DNA of 64,000 nucleotides from Phenylobacterium sp. (GTDB lineage: Bacteria; Pseudomonadota; Alphaproteobacteria; Caulobacterales; Caulobacteraceae): NCBI RefSeq assembly GCF_022402485.1, contig NZ_JAKRSA010000009.1:124001-188000 (forward strand). The letters run 5' to 3'. The position numbers and the translations under genes were made by a program. Shown here piece by piece: positions 51,455 through 59,356 of the stretch. A model generated the notes under the pieces. The model saw nothing but the letters and a program-made list of their open reading frames with translations, was not told where the DNA came from and searched no databases. How positions within the stretch are numbered: position 1 is the first letter of the stretch; each line of letters opens with the position of its first letter.

Positions 51455-53575
51455 TTAGAAGCGGTAGCGGACGGACACGGAGGCGGTTCGCGGTGCCCCA
51501 GGCTGAAGCCAAAGGCGGGAATAGGAATTGGCGTACCAGGTCTCATCGAAGACGTTGTTCAGATAGGCCGAGACCTCCACCTGCTCGGTGATCTCCCAAT
51601 TGACGAACAGCCGGGCCAGGGTGTGGGCGGGCAACTCGAACCGGGCGCCGGTTTCCCCGAGCCGGGTCCCCACATGCTGTATGCCCCCGCCAAGACGCAG
51701 CTGGGTGTCGGCCAGCTGGACCAGTTTCGTGGCCTGCACGCTAAGGCTCTGCTCGGGAATGTTGAGCAGTCGGTCCCCTGGGGAGATCATCAGGCCTGTG
51801 CCGGCGTCGATGACCGCCTTGGACACCTCAGCGTCGGTATAGGCGTAGGACACCCATAGATCGATATCTCCAGGCAGACGGCCCGTCACGTCGGCCTCGA
51901 AGCCGCGGCTTTCCACCTCCCCGATGGCGATGGAGAACCCGGCATTGGCCGGGTCAGAGGCCAGGACGTTGGTCTTTTCCAGCGCAAAGACGGCGAAGGT
52001 TCCAGTGAGACCGCCGAAGCCGGCCCGGATGCCGACCTCCGTCGACCGGGAGGTCTCCGGCTCAAAGGGCGTCCCGCCTGCGGTGGCCCCGAAATTCTGC
52101 CGGAAGCCCTCTCCATAGGCGCCATAGAGCGAAATCTGTGGCGTGGCATGGAAGACCGCCCCGACCTGAGGGCTGAACCGGGTGTCGTCGAAGCTGCTCA
52201 CAGCGCCGTTGGCGCGATTGGTGGAGGTCTGTTCGAAACTGTCGAACCGGCCGCCGATCCGCACCTCAAGCCGTTCGCCAAAGCGGATCTGGTCCTGGAC
52301 ATAGACGCCAAACGCCCGTTGCTCATCCAGGCGATTGGTCTGCACCGGTGCCGTGGGCGCGGGGAAGCGGCCATAGACCGGGGCGAACACGTCCAGGACG
52401 TAACCCTGTTGAGCCGTGGGGTTGCCCGAGACCGCCGGCGGTCGGAACCGAAGGAAGTACTGGCTGTTGTCGAAGGCGTCCCAGTCGGCGCCGATCAGCA
52501 CCCTGTGCAGGCCGCCAAAAGCCTCAAAACGCCCGGCCAGCTCGGCGCGGGCCACCAAATGCTCGGCCTCATAATCACGGAATCTGAACTGGCGCGACAG
52601 GGTGCGCCCATCGACGAACAGGCGCTGGCGGCTGGCGGCCAGCTCAGGTTCGCTGGAGGAGCCCTTCAGGTCGGTTTCCCGCCATCCGGCCCCTAGCAGC
52701 AGGCTCCAGTCCTGCGAAAAATCATGCTGCAGCTGCAGCTGGTGGCCGAGCACCTCGGCCCGCAGGGGCCCATCGCCCGGCTCCCCCAGGAACCGGCTGG
52801 CCGGCAGGGCGTCCAGGTTTCCCGCAATGGACACCACGCCACGGTCGAAGGGCACCTCCTGGCGGGTGGCTTCCAGCTCATAGGTCAGGCTGGTGCTGTC
52901 GTTGAAACGCAGCAGAACCGAGGGGTAGATCCCGTGGCGCTGGCTCTGGACGGTGTCGCGGAAGCTGCCCGCCTCCTCGGCAAAGCCGATCAGACGCACC
53001 GCCAGGCGGTCGTCCACCAGGGGGCCGGTCCAGTCCACCTCGCCCCGATAGAGTTCAAACTCGCCAATCCGGACATTGACCGACCCGGCCGGCGCAAAGC
53101 TCGGCTGCTTGGTCACCAGATTGACGCTGCCGCCCGGCTCCCCACGGCCAAACACCGCGGCATTGGGGCCCTTCAGCACCTCGACCCTCTCAATGCCGGC
53201 CACATCCCGGGGGCCGCCGAAGCCCCGGCCGGCATTGAAGCCATTGACCAGATAGCCGCTGGGCAGGTTCTCATCCCCGGCGAAGCCCCGCACCGCGAAG
53301 CTGTCCCAGAGGCCGCCGAAATTGTTCTGCCGCACCACCGAGGCCGAAAGGTCCAGGGCGTCCGACAGCTTGGTCAGACCAGCCTGATCCAGCGCCGCAG
53401 CCTCGATCACGGTGATCGATTGGGGGACGTCCTGCAGCGGGACACCGGCGCGATAGGCCTGCCGTTGTCCAGTGACGATCACCTCGTCGACGCTCTGATC
53501 GGCCAGGCCCACGCCCGGAAACGCCAGGCAGGTGGTTCCGAGCAGAGCCATGGCTCCGAACTGTCTGATCCGCAT
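51455..53575 (-). CDS. TonB-dependent receptor, siderophore type, first gene of an ABC operon
   Basis: This 706-aa outer-membrane receptor has a signal peptide (MRIRQFGAMALLGTTCLAFP...), a TonB-box-like DEVIVTGQR, a plug domain (QDVPQSITVIEAAALDQAGL, NSFAVRGF-like DSFAVRGFAGD, VEVLKGPNAAVFGRGEPGGS) and a 22-strand barrel ending SVSVRYRF. The architecture is that of ferric-siderophore receptors (TIGR01783 group), but its operon partners are an ABC-2 ATPase and DUF3526 permeases. A Zur-like palindrome (53616-53635) lies 41 nt upstream, which points to zinc or a metallophore as cargo. Confidence 0.9.
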   Translation of the reverse strand: MRIRQFGAMALLGTTCLAFPGVGLADQSVDEVIVTGQRQAYRAGVPLQDVPQSITVIEAAALDQAGLTKLSDALDLSASVVRQNNFGGLWDSFAVRGFAGDENLPSGYLVNGFNAGRGFGGPRDVAGIERVEVLKGPNAAVFGRGEPGGSVNLVTKQPSFAPAGSVNVRIGEFELYRGEVDWTGPLVDDRLAVRLIGFAEEAGSFRDTVQSQRHGIYPSVLLRFNDSTSLTYELEATRQEVPFDRGVVSIAGNLDALPASRFLGEPGDGPLRAEVLGHQLQLQHDFSQDWSLLLGAGWRETDLKGSSSEPELAASRQRLFVDGRTLSRQFRFRDYEAEHLVARAELAGRFEAFGGLHRVLIGADWDAFDNSQYFLRFRPPAVSGNPTAQQGYVLDVFAPVYGRFPAPTAPVQTNRLDEQRAFGVYVQDQIRFGERLEVRIGGRFDSFEQTSTNRANGAVSSFDDTRFSPQVGAVFHATPQISLYGAYGEGFRQNFGATAGGTPFEPETSRSTEVGIRAGFGGLTGTFAVFALEKTNVLASDPANAGFSIAIGEVESRGFEADVTGRLPGDIDLWVSYAYTDAEVSKAVIDAGTGLMISPGDRLLNIPEQSLSVQATKLVQLADTQLRLGGGIQHVGTRLGETGARFELPAHTLARLFVNWEITEQVEVSAYLNNVFDETWYANSYSRLWLQPGAPRTASVSVRYRF

Positions 53576-53615
53576 GAGTCCGTCTCACCCCTAAAACCCC
53601 AGAAGATGGGTCGAG

Positions 53616-53635
53616 GTGATATGTTATAATATCAC
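53616..53635. promoter_or_regulatory. Zur-like palindrome before the TonB receptor operon
   Basis: GTGATATGTTATAATATCAC has perfect 7-bp outer arms (GTGATAT/ATATCAC). Its core ATGTTATAATAT matches the Zur box core ATGTTATANTATAACAT at 14 of 17 positions. It lies 41-60 nt before the start codon. AT-rich in a GC-rich context. Confidence 0.55.
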
Positions 53636-53914
53636 GATTGCAAGCCCAAGCTTTGCCAGGGACGGCGAAAATCCGACCCTGTCCTGGCGTGGTCGCTGGG
53701 AGGCCGGACCTGGCCTGACAGGCAACAACTCACCACTTCCCAAAGGCCATTTGATGCGTAGACCGCCTTCAGACACTCGCAGAACGCAGGTCTTAGGGTT
53801 TTTGTAAGGGGCGCCCCTGCATGATGGGGTGTTCAGGTTGCGCTAAGGCATCTGAGCCACCGTCGATCATTCTCAGACGCTGAGTGTACCCTGTTCACTT
53901 TGTCACCCATACCC

Positions 53915-55360
53915 ATGGTGCCCAACGCCCTGACGCAGGTTCGGGCGACCTCGGAGGACGTGGCGGCCAAGGTCTCAGGCTACGGCGACCGTCCAGGGTT
54001 CAAGGCCGACGCCGTGGTCGCCACTCAAGCCACCCATGCGCTCAGCCAGAGGCTCAACCATCTTCATGCGATCGACACGTTGCAACGGGTTGGCAGCCTG
54101 GTTGACGTAACCCTGAACGTGACCGAAGCCCTGGGGGGCACCCTTGAGGAGATGAAGGGCCTGGCGATCCGCCTGCAGGACAACAGCCTTGGCGCAGATC
54201 AACGCCAGATCCTGGCGAGCGAATTTGATACCCTGAACGCGCGCATCGATGACATTACCAAGGCAGCCAGCTTCGCCGGCCGCAACCTGCTCAATCCCGA
54301 TGCCGCAGACCAGACCGGCGACATCACCCTGCCCTCAGGGACCCAGATCACAGCCCACGACCTGCGAAAGGGCCAAGGCGCGATCCTGCCCCTCAGCGTC
54401 CCGATCGAGGCACCGCTTTTGAATGATCTGGGCGCGGCCTTCGCCTTCGAAGGCAACTTTACCCCCGCAGCGCTCGGGCCACATTCCCATACGCGGGTGA
54501 GATCGTTTGCTCCAGTTACTTATACTGATGGAGAAAATAGCAATCTCTCCATTCAGGCTTCTTATACCGGTCTAAGTTTCTCGCCCACCGCTGGCGCAAC
54601 CGTCAGCGCATCCATCAGACCAAATCAGCCTGGAGCTATCATCCAGCATATCGTTTCCGGCGATCTTCGAGACGCAGTGACCGTTAGCCTGAACAGCTCA
54701 AATCGAATTGTTGCTAGCGGAACATCAACAATTACTGGTCCAGTTGTAAATTTAGGGGAATGGATTCGCATAAGCATTTCCGTTTCTGAGTCTGGAAACG
54801 CAAGCGTGTTTTTGAATGATAGCTTATTGGGAAACATACAATATAGAGTTGGATTGCCAACAATTAGAAACGATATTACTTTATTTGGCGGCACAAATTC
54901 GCAAATTGATAATTTATCAATATACAAAAGAGCATTAAATTCTAACGAAATATCTACAGTGAACGCTCAGTCAGAAAACGGTGTTCAAAACTGGCGGCCA
55001 ACTCCGCCAGGTGGGAGTGATTGGGGAATGGTCCATAGTGATATATCTCAATCTCTTAGCAATCTTCGAAATATCGAAGCCTATTATGGCAGCGTCGGAC
55101 GAAACATAAATAGCGACGTCACCATGCAGCAGCGCATGACTGACATCGTCGATACAGGCATGACCCGCTTGGTCGTGCCCGATTTAAATCGATTAAGCGC
55201 CGCGCAAACAGCGGCCCAGGTCCATGCTCAGCTGGTCCAGGCCATGATGGGCAACAAGAAAAATCTGATGAGCCAAGCCTCGCTACTGTTCACCAGCGCC
55301 CTGAATAACTTTGATCGAATGAATATTAGCGGATTTACGCCCTCTCGCCTCCGGCTCTGA
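53915..55360 (+). CDS. Orphan flagellin-like protein with an inserted LamG/concanavalin-like domain
   Basis: The 481-aa protein has a flagellin-like N-terminal D1 helix pair (VGSLVDVTLNVTEALGGTLE; EEMKGLAIRLQDNSLGADQR; FDTLNARIDDITKAASFAGR; NLLNPDA) at about residues 57-128. A matching C-terminal helical region (QQRMTDIVDTGMTRLVVPDL; NRLSAAQTAAQVHAQLVQAM) lies near residues 404-445. Between them, about residues 173-353 look like a jelly-roll LamG/concanavalin domain (NLGEWIRISISVSESGNASV, FLNDSLLGN, QIDNLSIYKRALNSNEISTV). DNA from about 54500 to 55110 is much richer in A+T than its flanks. The usual flagellin SINTN start is absent. ATG 53915 is tentative; TTG 53900 is possible. No flagellar genes are adjacent. 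Surface adhesion is inferred. Confidence 0.8.
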   Translation: MVPNALTQVRATSEDVAAKVSGYGDRPGFKADAVVATQATHALSQRLNHLHAIDTLQRVGSLVDVTLNVTEALGGTLEEMKGLAIRLQDNSLGADQRQILASEFDTLNARIDDITKAASFAGRNLLNPDAADQTGDITLPSGTQITAHDLRKGQGAILPLSVPIEAPLLNDLGAAFAFEGNFTPAALGPHSHTRVRSFAPVTYTDGENSNLSIQASYTGLSFSPTAGATVSASIRPNQPGAIIQHIVSGDLRDAVTVSLNSSNRIVASGTSTITGPVVNLGEWIRISISVSESGNASVFLNDSLLGNIQYRVGLPTIRNDITLFGGTNSQIDNLSIYKRALNSNEISTVNAQSENGVQNWRPTPPGGSDWGMVHSDISQSLSNLRNIEAYYGSVGRNINSDVTMQQRMTDIVDTGMTRLVVPDLNRLSAAQTAAQVHAQLVQAMMGNKKNLMSQASLLFTSALNNFDRMNISGFTPSRLRL

Positions 55361-55369
55361 CCATGGCAG

Positions 55370-55399
55370 CGTCCGCTGACGCACGCCCTTTAGCGGACG
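55370..55399 (+). terminator. Putative terminator after the flagellin-like gene
   Basis: CGTCCGCT (55370-55377) and AGCGGACG (55392-55399) form a perfect 8-bp stem, followed by TCTCTTCCCTT. It begins 10 nt after the stop codon. Confidence 0.55.
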
Positions 55400-55448
55400 T
55401 CTCTTCCCTTGCACCCCTTTCGAGAACCACGACCGCCTAGTGCATCGC

Positions 55449-55478
55449 CCCCCGCTGGTAGGCCCGGCAGGACTCGAA
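55449..55478 (-). repeat. tRNA 3'-end direct repeat, left copy (candidate att site)
   Basis: Minus strand TTCGAGTCCTGCCGGGCCTA followed by CCA is the T-loop, T-stem, acceptor stem and CCA end of a tRNA. The same 30 bp recurs at 58594-58623 with one mismatch. There is no 5' half of a tRNA next to it, so this is a duplicated 3' end, the typical trace of site-specific integration at a tRNA gene. The left copy is followed by the AT-rich hip operator region. Confidence 0.75.
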
Positions 55479-55651
55479 ACGGCGGTCAATTATACTGCTA
55501 AAATAATGCGTTATGATCACTTGATCTCGACCCTACCCGCGCGCCTACCAGCAATCCCCTGACGGCTAGAATTTAGCCGCCTTTGCCTTCGTTGGTTGAT
55601 TAAGCGGACCTGGCGCGGGCGTCCGTCAATTCAGAACAAGTCATGCCCGAT

Positions 55652-55750
55652 TATGCTACAATCCACATAAATGCATATTATGTTGATTTTCGCATAAACT
55701 AGGAATATGCCAGAAAACACATAAACGCTGCATATGCCGCTTACGGCATA
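55652..55750. promoter_or_regulatory. Four HipB-type operators, TATG-N10-CATA, 27-bp period
   Basis: Four 18-bp inverted repeats TATG-N10-CATA start at 55652, 55679, 55706 and 55733, exactly 27 bp apart. The last (TATGCCGCTTACGGCATA) has 7-bp arms; the first two extend to TTATG-N10-CATAA. They end 14 nt before the hipB ATG. E. coli HipB also binds four operators (TATCC-N8-GGATA) before hipBA, so a repressor array is very likely. The region is strongly AT-rich. Confidence 0.85.
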
Positions 55751-55764
55751 ATCAGAAAGCCACC

Positions 55765-56019
55765 ATGCCCCTCACGATCGCTCGTTCATCCGGCCAGATT
55801 GGTCGCCTGATCCAACGGTTCCGCCTGGAGCAGGGCTTGACCCAGACGCAGCTCGCCCAACTGGCCGGCCAACGTCAGGAAATGATCTCAAAGATCGAAA
55901 CTGGCCAAGGCGGCGTGAAGCTCTCCACTCTGTTCGACGTGCTGGCGGCCTTAGGGCTTGAAATGACCCTTGAGCCGCGCAGCCAGAGCTCGACGGCCGA
56001 CATCGAGGACATCTTCTGA
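55765..56019 (+). CDS. hipB: HipB-like antitoxin and autorepressor
   Basis: This 84-aa protein has an XRE-type helix-turn-helix: LIQRFRLEQGLTQTQLAQLA, then GQRQEMISKIETGQGGVKLS. HipB neutralises the HipA kinase and represses the hip operon by binding operators upstream. It overlaps hipA by one base. The four TATG-N10-CATA operators precede it. Confidence 0.93.
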   Translation: MPLTIARSSGQIGRLIQRFRLEQGLTQTQLAQLAGQRQEMISKIETGQGGVKLSTLFDVLAALGLEMTLEPRSQSSTADIEDIF

Positions 56020-57344
56020 TGCCCCGTCGTCGCACCCACGCCCCCCTGAAGGTGCTGATCAACAACCGTCTCTGCGGTCGATTGGAAAAACAGGCCAGCG
56101 GCGCGATAAGCTTCCAGTACGACCCCGGTTGGTTGGCCTGGGCGCCGGCCTTTCCGGTCTCCCTCTCCCTGCCTTTGCAGAACGCGCCGTGGCGCGGAGA
56201 GGCCGTCGTCTCCGTGTTCGACAACCTCCTGCCAGACAACCCCTATGTTCGCCGACAAGTCGCCGAGCGCACGGGCGCAGAGGGCGCTGACGCCTACAGC
56301 CTGCTCGCTCAGATCGGACGCGATTGCGTGGGTGCGATGCAGTTCCTTCCCGAAGAGGACGGGGCGGACGCATTACAGCCCATCGAGGGCACACCGATCA
56401 GCGACGCGGAGATCGAGGCGCTGCTGGCCAACCTTGCCCGGGTGCCCCTTGGCATAGACCCTGAGCAGGAGTTCCGGATATCGGTCGCCGGCGCCCAGGA
56501 GAAGACAGCGCTTCTTCGTCACCAAGGCCAGTGGATGCGGCCGATCGGAACGACGCCGACCACGCATATTCTCAAGCCTCAGCTCGGAGAGATTCCGACC
56601 TCCTCGGGGGTGATCGATCTCAGCGACAGCGTCGAGAACGAGCACTATTGCCTGACCCTGCTGGAGAGTTTCGGTCTGCCCGTCGCACGGACCGAGATCG
56701 CCACCTTTGGAGTGCGCCGTGTGCTGGTGGTGGAACGCTTTGATCGCCGCCTTCGGGGCGACCACATCCTGCGTTTGCCGCAGGAGGACTTCTGCCAGGC
56801 GCTATCGGTCCCATCCAGCCGCAAATACCAACGCGACGGAGGCCCAAGCGTTGTCAACATCCTGACCAAACTTCAGGAGAGCGACGAGCCCTTGGTCGCC
56901 CAGGCCAAGGTGTTCAAGAGCCAGATCGTCTTCTGGCTCATGGGCGCCACCGATGGGCATGCAAAGAACTTCAGCATCTTCCTGCGTCCGGGCGGTCGCT
57001 TCGAGCTCACCCCGTTCTACGATGTCCTCAGCGCCCAGCCGGCGTTCGACGCCAAGCGCATCCCACACAGGGGCTTCACCCTGGCCATGTCGCTGGGCGC
57101 TAACCCACACTACAAGATCCTGGATATCCACGGCGGGCACTTCGTCGAGACCGCCAAGGCCGCAGGCCTGGGACCGGCTGTCATTCGGCAAGTCCTGGAG
57201 GGTGTTCTGGCGGCCGCGCCGGACGCAGCGGCCCAGGCGCTACAGAAAATGCCACCTGATTTTCCGGAGCCGATCCATGACTCCATCGCCGCAGGGATTC
57301 AGGCCCGCCTGCCACGCCTGGAGTCCGCATGGGAGGCGATCTAG
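56019..57344 (+). CDS. hipA: HipA-like Ser/Thr protein kinase toxin
   Basis: HipA phosphorylates an aminoacyl-tRNA synthetase (GltX in E. coli) and arrests growth, giving persistence. The 441-aa protein has an N-terminal HipA subdomain 1 (VFDNLLPDNPYVRRQVAERT), the SVAGAQEKTALL loop, THILKP, RVLVVERFDRR with the activation region, and the catalytic LMGATDGHAKNFSIFL with the Asp-Gly-His-x-x-Asn, then YDVLSAQP. All catalytic residues appear intact. It is coupled to hipB by a TGATG overlap and lies between tRNA 3'-end repeats, suggesting lateral transfer. Confidence 0.94.
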   Translation: MPRRRTHAPLKVLINNRLCGRLEKQASGAISFQYDPGWLAWAPAFPVSLSLPLQNAPWRGEAVVSVFDNLLPDNPYVRRQVAERTGAEGADAYSLLAQIGRDCVGAMQFLPEEDGADALQPIEGTPISDAEIEALLANLARVPLGIDPEQEFRISVAGAQEKTALLRHQGQWMRPIGTTPTTHILKPQLGEIPTSSGVIDLSDSVENEHYCLTLLESFGLPVARTEIATFGVRRVLVVERFDRRLRGDHILRLPQEDFCQALSVPSSRKYQRDGGPSVVNILTKLQESDEPLVAQAKVFKSQIVFWLMGATDGHAKNFSIFLRPGGRFELTPFYDVLSAQPAFDAKRIPHRGFTLAMSLGANPHYKILDIHGGHFVETAKAAGLGPAVIRQVLEGVLAAAPDAAAQALQKMPPDFPEPIHDSIAAGIQARLPRLESAWEAI

Positions 57345-57526
57345 CCCCGGCTCGCCGCCATGAACCCGCTTCGGCGAAACCGCCAAACCGTGCGGAAAAC
57401 TAGCGCACGAGGCTTTGCGCCCTCGAGGCAGAGTCGATTTGTCCAACCCCGGACTGCTCCGCTTCCGATGGGCGTCCCCGCGCGCCGATTGAAGTGCTCG
57501 CCCCCCTCCGTTCTCGGATGGCGAAG

Positions 57527-57724
57527 CTAACCGAACAAGAACGCCGGTGGTCTCGCCAGGGCAACCGGCGGGCGGCGCTTCCTCCCTGGCCCTGCAGAGA
57601 GCCGCCAGAGACAGACTTCGTGCACCATGGCGTTGGCCTGGGAAGCGAGATAGCCCGCGCGTCGGAGTTCATCTCGAGCGAGGGACACATCGAAGTCCTC
57701 CTCTCTGCTGCGCTTGATGATCAC
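57527..57724 (-). CDS. Possible small hypothetical protein or gene fragment
   Basis: A 65-codon minus-strand frame starts with GTG and reads IIKRSREEDFDVSLARDELR in a plausible helical pattern (RAGYLASQANAMVHEVCLWR), then degenerates to an Arg/Pro-rich tail. The frame remains open upstream without a good start. The rest of the 57345-58048 stretch shows no credible gene. It is tentative. Confidence 0.3.
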   Translation of the reverse strand: MIIKRSREEDFDVSLARDELRRAGYLASQANAMVHEVCLWRLSAGPGRKRRPPVALARPPAFLFG

Positions 57725-58048
57725 CGCGAAAGCGTTTGCTTCCGTCGGGGATAGGCCGCTGACTGCTCGCGGCCAGCGGCCACATATGTTCTGCCTTTGT
57801 TCTTGCCTAGCGCCCCGCTCGATGTAGAGTTGATGGGGTTGGGTCCTGGTACGCCGCGAGCGGTGGGTCGAATGGGAGGGTACCTATGGTCGTTCCGCTT
57901 CTCGCGGAGGGGGCAGTCCTCCTGACTGGCCGACTAGCCGCGTCTCAGCTTGGTCGCACACCGTTCAACTGGATAAGATCATCGAGCCATATGTCTTGAG
58001 AGCCGGGGTTGCTCGGCCGCCTCCGGCCCCTTGAGGATGGAGCTGGTG

Positions 58049-58572
58049 ATGGACATCACGATTTCGGAAGCCTGTCGTTTGTTGGAGGCGCGAGGCGTGC
58101 TTCGTCGCCAGCCCGGGGACCAGTCGGACGGCATTGTCCAACAGGTCCGCGAGCTCCTTGGTGGCCAGATGCCGGCGGAGCTGGAAGCGCTCTACCGCGA
58201 AAGGGTGCAGAGCGTCTGCGACTTTGCAGCCATTCTGCGAGGTGGAACGCGCGGCCGGAGTGGCGGCGGGAGGGCGCTCTCAGATCGCTTTTGCATGCCC
58301 AGGCTGTGCCAATCTTCTCCGACGGTAGCGGAAGCCTCTACGGGTTGGATTTGTCTTCAGAACGTCAAACCCCAGCGGTCTACTTCTTTGACCACGAAGA
58401 CCTCTTTGAGAGACCCCGCTGGGCGGCAGGATCATCAATCGGACGCTTCCTGCTGCTGCTCGCCCAGCACGATCAGGCCATCAGCGAGAATCGTTCCGCC
58501 GGTTGGGAGCTGTCCATCGATCCTGACCTCGACAAGTGCCCAAGAGCGCCGCCGATCTGGCTCGCAGGCTAA
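58049..58572 (+). pseudogene. SUKH-family immunity-like protein, broken by a frameshift
   Basis: Start ATG 58049 (GGAG upstream) opens a frame MDITISEACRLLEARGVLRR to CDFAAIL. It then continues in a different frame as WNARPEWRREGALRSLLHAQ and AVPIFSDGSGSLYGLDLSSE, the SUKH/SMI1-KNR4 signature, to DKCPRAPPIWLAG. Restoring one C at about 58238-58239 gives an unbroken protein of about 174 aa (AAILPRWNARPEW). SUKH proteins are commonly immunity proteins against nuclease toxins of contact-dependent systems. No toxin is visible beside it, so it looks like an orphan, now disrupted unless the base is a sequencing error. Confidence 0.75.
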
Positions 58573-58593
58573 CCTGAGACCACGGTCGCTAAA

Positions 58594-58623
58594 CCCCCGC
58601 TGGTGGGCCCGGCAGGACTCGAA
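58594..58623 (-). repeat. tRNA 3'-end direct repeat, right copy (candidate att site)
   Basis: The 30 bp match the left copy at 55449-55478 except for one base (TGGTG vs TGGTA). The minus strand reads TTCGAGTCCTGCCGGGCCCA followed by CCA. On the plus strand it translates as WWARQDSNLR, the well-known product of reading a tRNA end backwards. The 5' half of a tRNA is not found within 100 nt. The region between the copies holds hipBA and the SUKH remnant. Confidence 0.75.
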
Positions 58624-58915
58624 TCTAAGGCATTTTCCACTTTTGATTCGGCTACTTAGTCACCATCACTTATCCACATACCTACTCCGCTACCCACAGG
58701 CCCCTCAGGGCGTGCTCCCCGCGGTGGGATCCCAGGCGAGAAAGCGGAACGTGTCGAAGAGTGACCACTTCGCAGCACAACCGGCGCCGCTTGAAGACCC
58801 CTGCGGCTCGGACGTTCCGCCGAACATGGCCGTTGGTCTCTCCCCTGCCCTTTCGGGACGTCAGGTCGTTGAGCGACCGATTGCGAGCCTGGCTGCGTCG
58901 CAGTACAAGTCTCGC

Positions 58916-59296
58916 GTGTCCAAGCTCCGCCATCATCTGGCCCGCCTTGTTGGCGTGATGCTCGTGATGTTCGCCATCGCCACCCCGGCCCTGGCGGTGG
59001 ACGCTCACTCGGTCTCGCACTGGGTTTCGCCACTGAGCGTCGGCGATCATCATCACCATGATGATGAGACCGGCGCCGTGGTCGCCTCGCACGGCCATCA
59101 TAACGAAGCGCCGGACGAGGACCGCTCCAGCCACGACCATGGCCCCGTCACCAGCCTCGCCTGTGTGGCGCCGGCTCTGATGGCCGAACACGGCTTGGCC
59201 GATTTCGGCTTGCAGTCGACCGTTCGCGCCGAGACGGATCGCACCCCGCGCGGCCTGTCGCCGCCCCCAGACGGTCGCCCGCCCCGCCTCGTTTGA
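58916..59296 (+). CDS. His-rich secreted protein (CzcI-like) before a metal efflux operon
   Basis: This 126-aa protein begins with GTG 58916 and has a signal (LARLVGVMLVMFAIATPALA) followed by His-rich segments (GDHHHHDDETGAVVASHGHH; DEDRSSHDHGPV). It is placed like CzcI, a regulator or metal-binding protein before czcCBA. The start is uncertain, since the frame is open much further upstream and no strong ribosome-binding site is seen. Metal binding is inferred from composition. Confidence 0.6.
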   Translation: MSKLRHHLARLVGVMLVMFAIATPALAVDAHSVSHWVSPLSVGDHHHHDDETGAVVASHGHHNEAPDEDRSSHDHGPVTSLACVAPALMAEHGLADFGLQSTVRAETDRTPRGLSPPPDGRPPRLV

Positions 59297-59356
59297 TCGC
59301 CTTTGGCCGGCGCGCGCCTGCGTGTCGGCTTCATGTCGTTCAAGCGGAGCCACCTC

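Noticed and set aside
54104-54130. Second SigF promoter (GTAACC followed by CGAA)
   Set aside because: It is inside the flagellin-like coding sequence and the spacer is only 11 nt.
55449-55478. Complete tRNA gene on the minus strand
   Set aside because: Only the T-arm, acceptor 3' strand and CCA are present; no matching 5' acceptor strand, D-arm or anticodon arm lies upstream. The same holds for 58594-58623.
57345-58048. A toxin gene paired with the SUKH gene
   Set aside because: Short frames such as one at about 57886 with VVPLLAEGAVLLTGRLAASQ exist, but no toxin domain or continuous gene can be supported.
58031-59296. Single 421-aa protein joining the SUKH start, the tRNA repeat and the His-rich region
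   Set aside because: The frame runs by chance through the repeat (WWARQDSNLR) and two unrelated gene parts; SUKH similarity continues in another frame and the signal peptide starts a separate gene.
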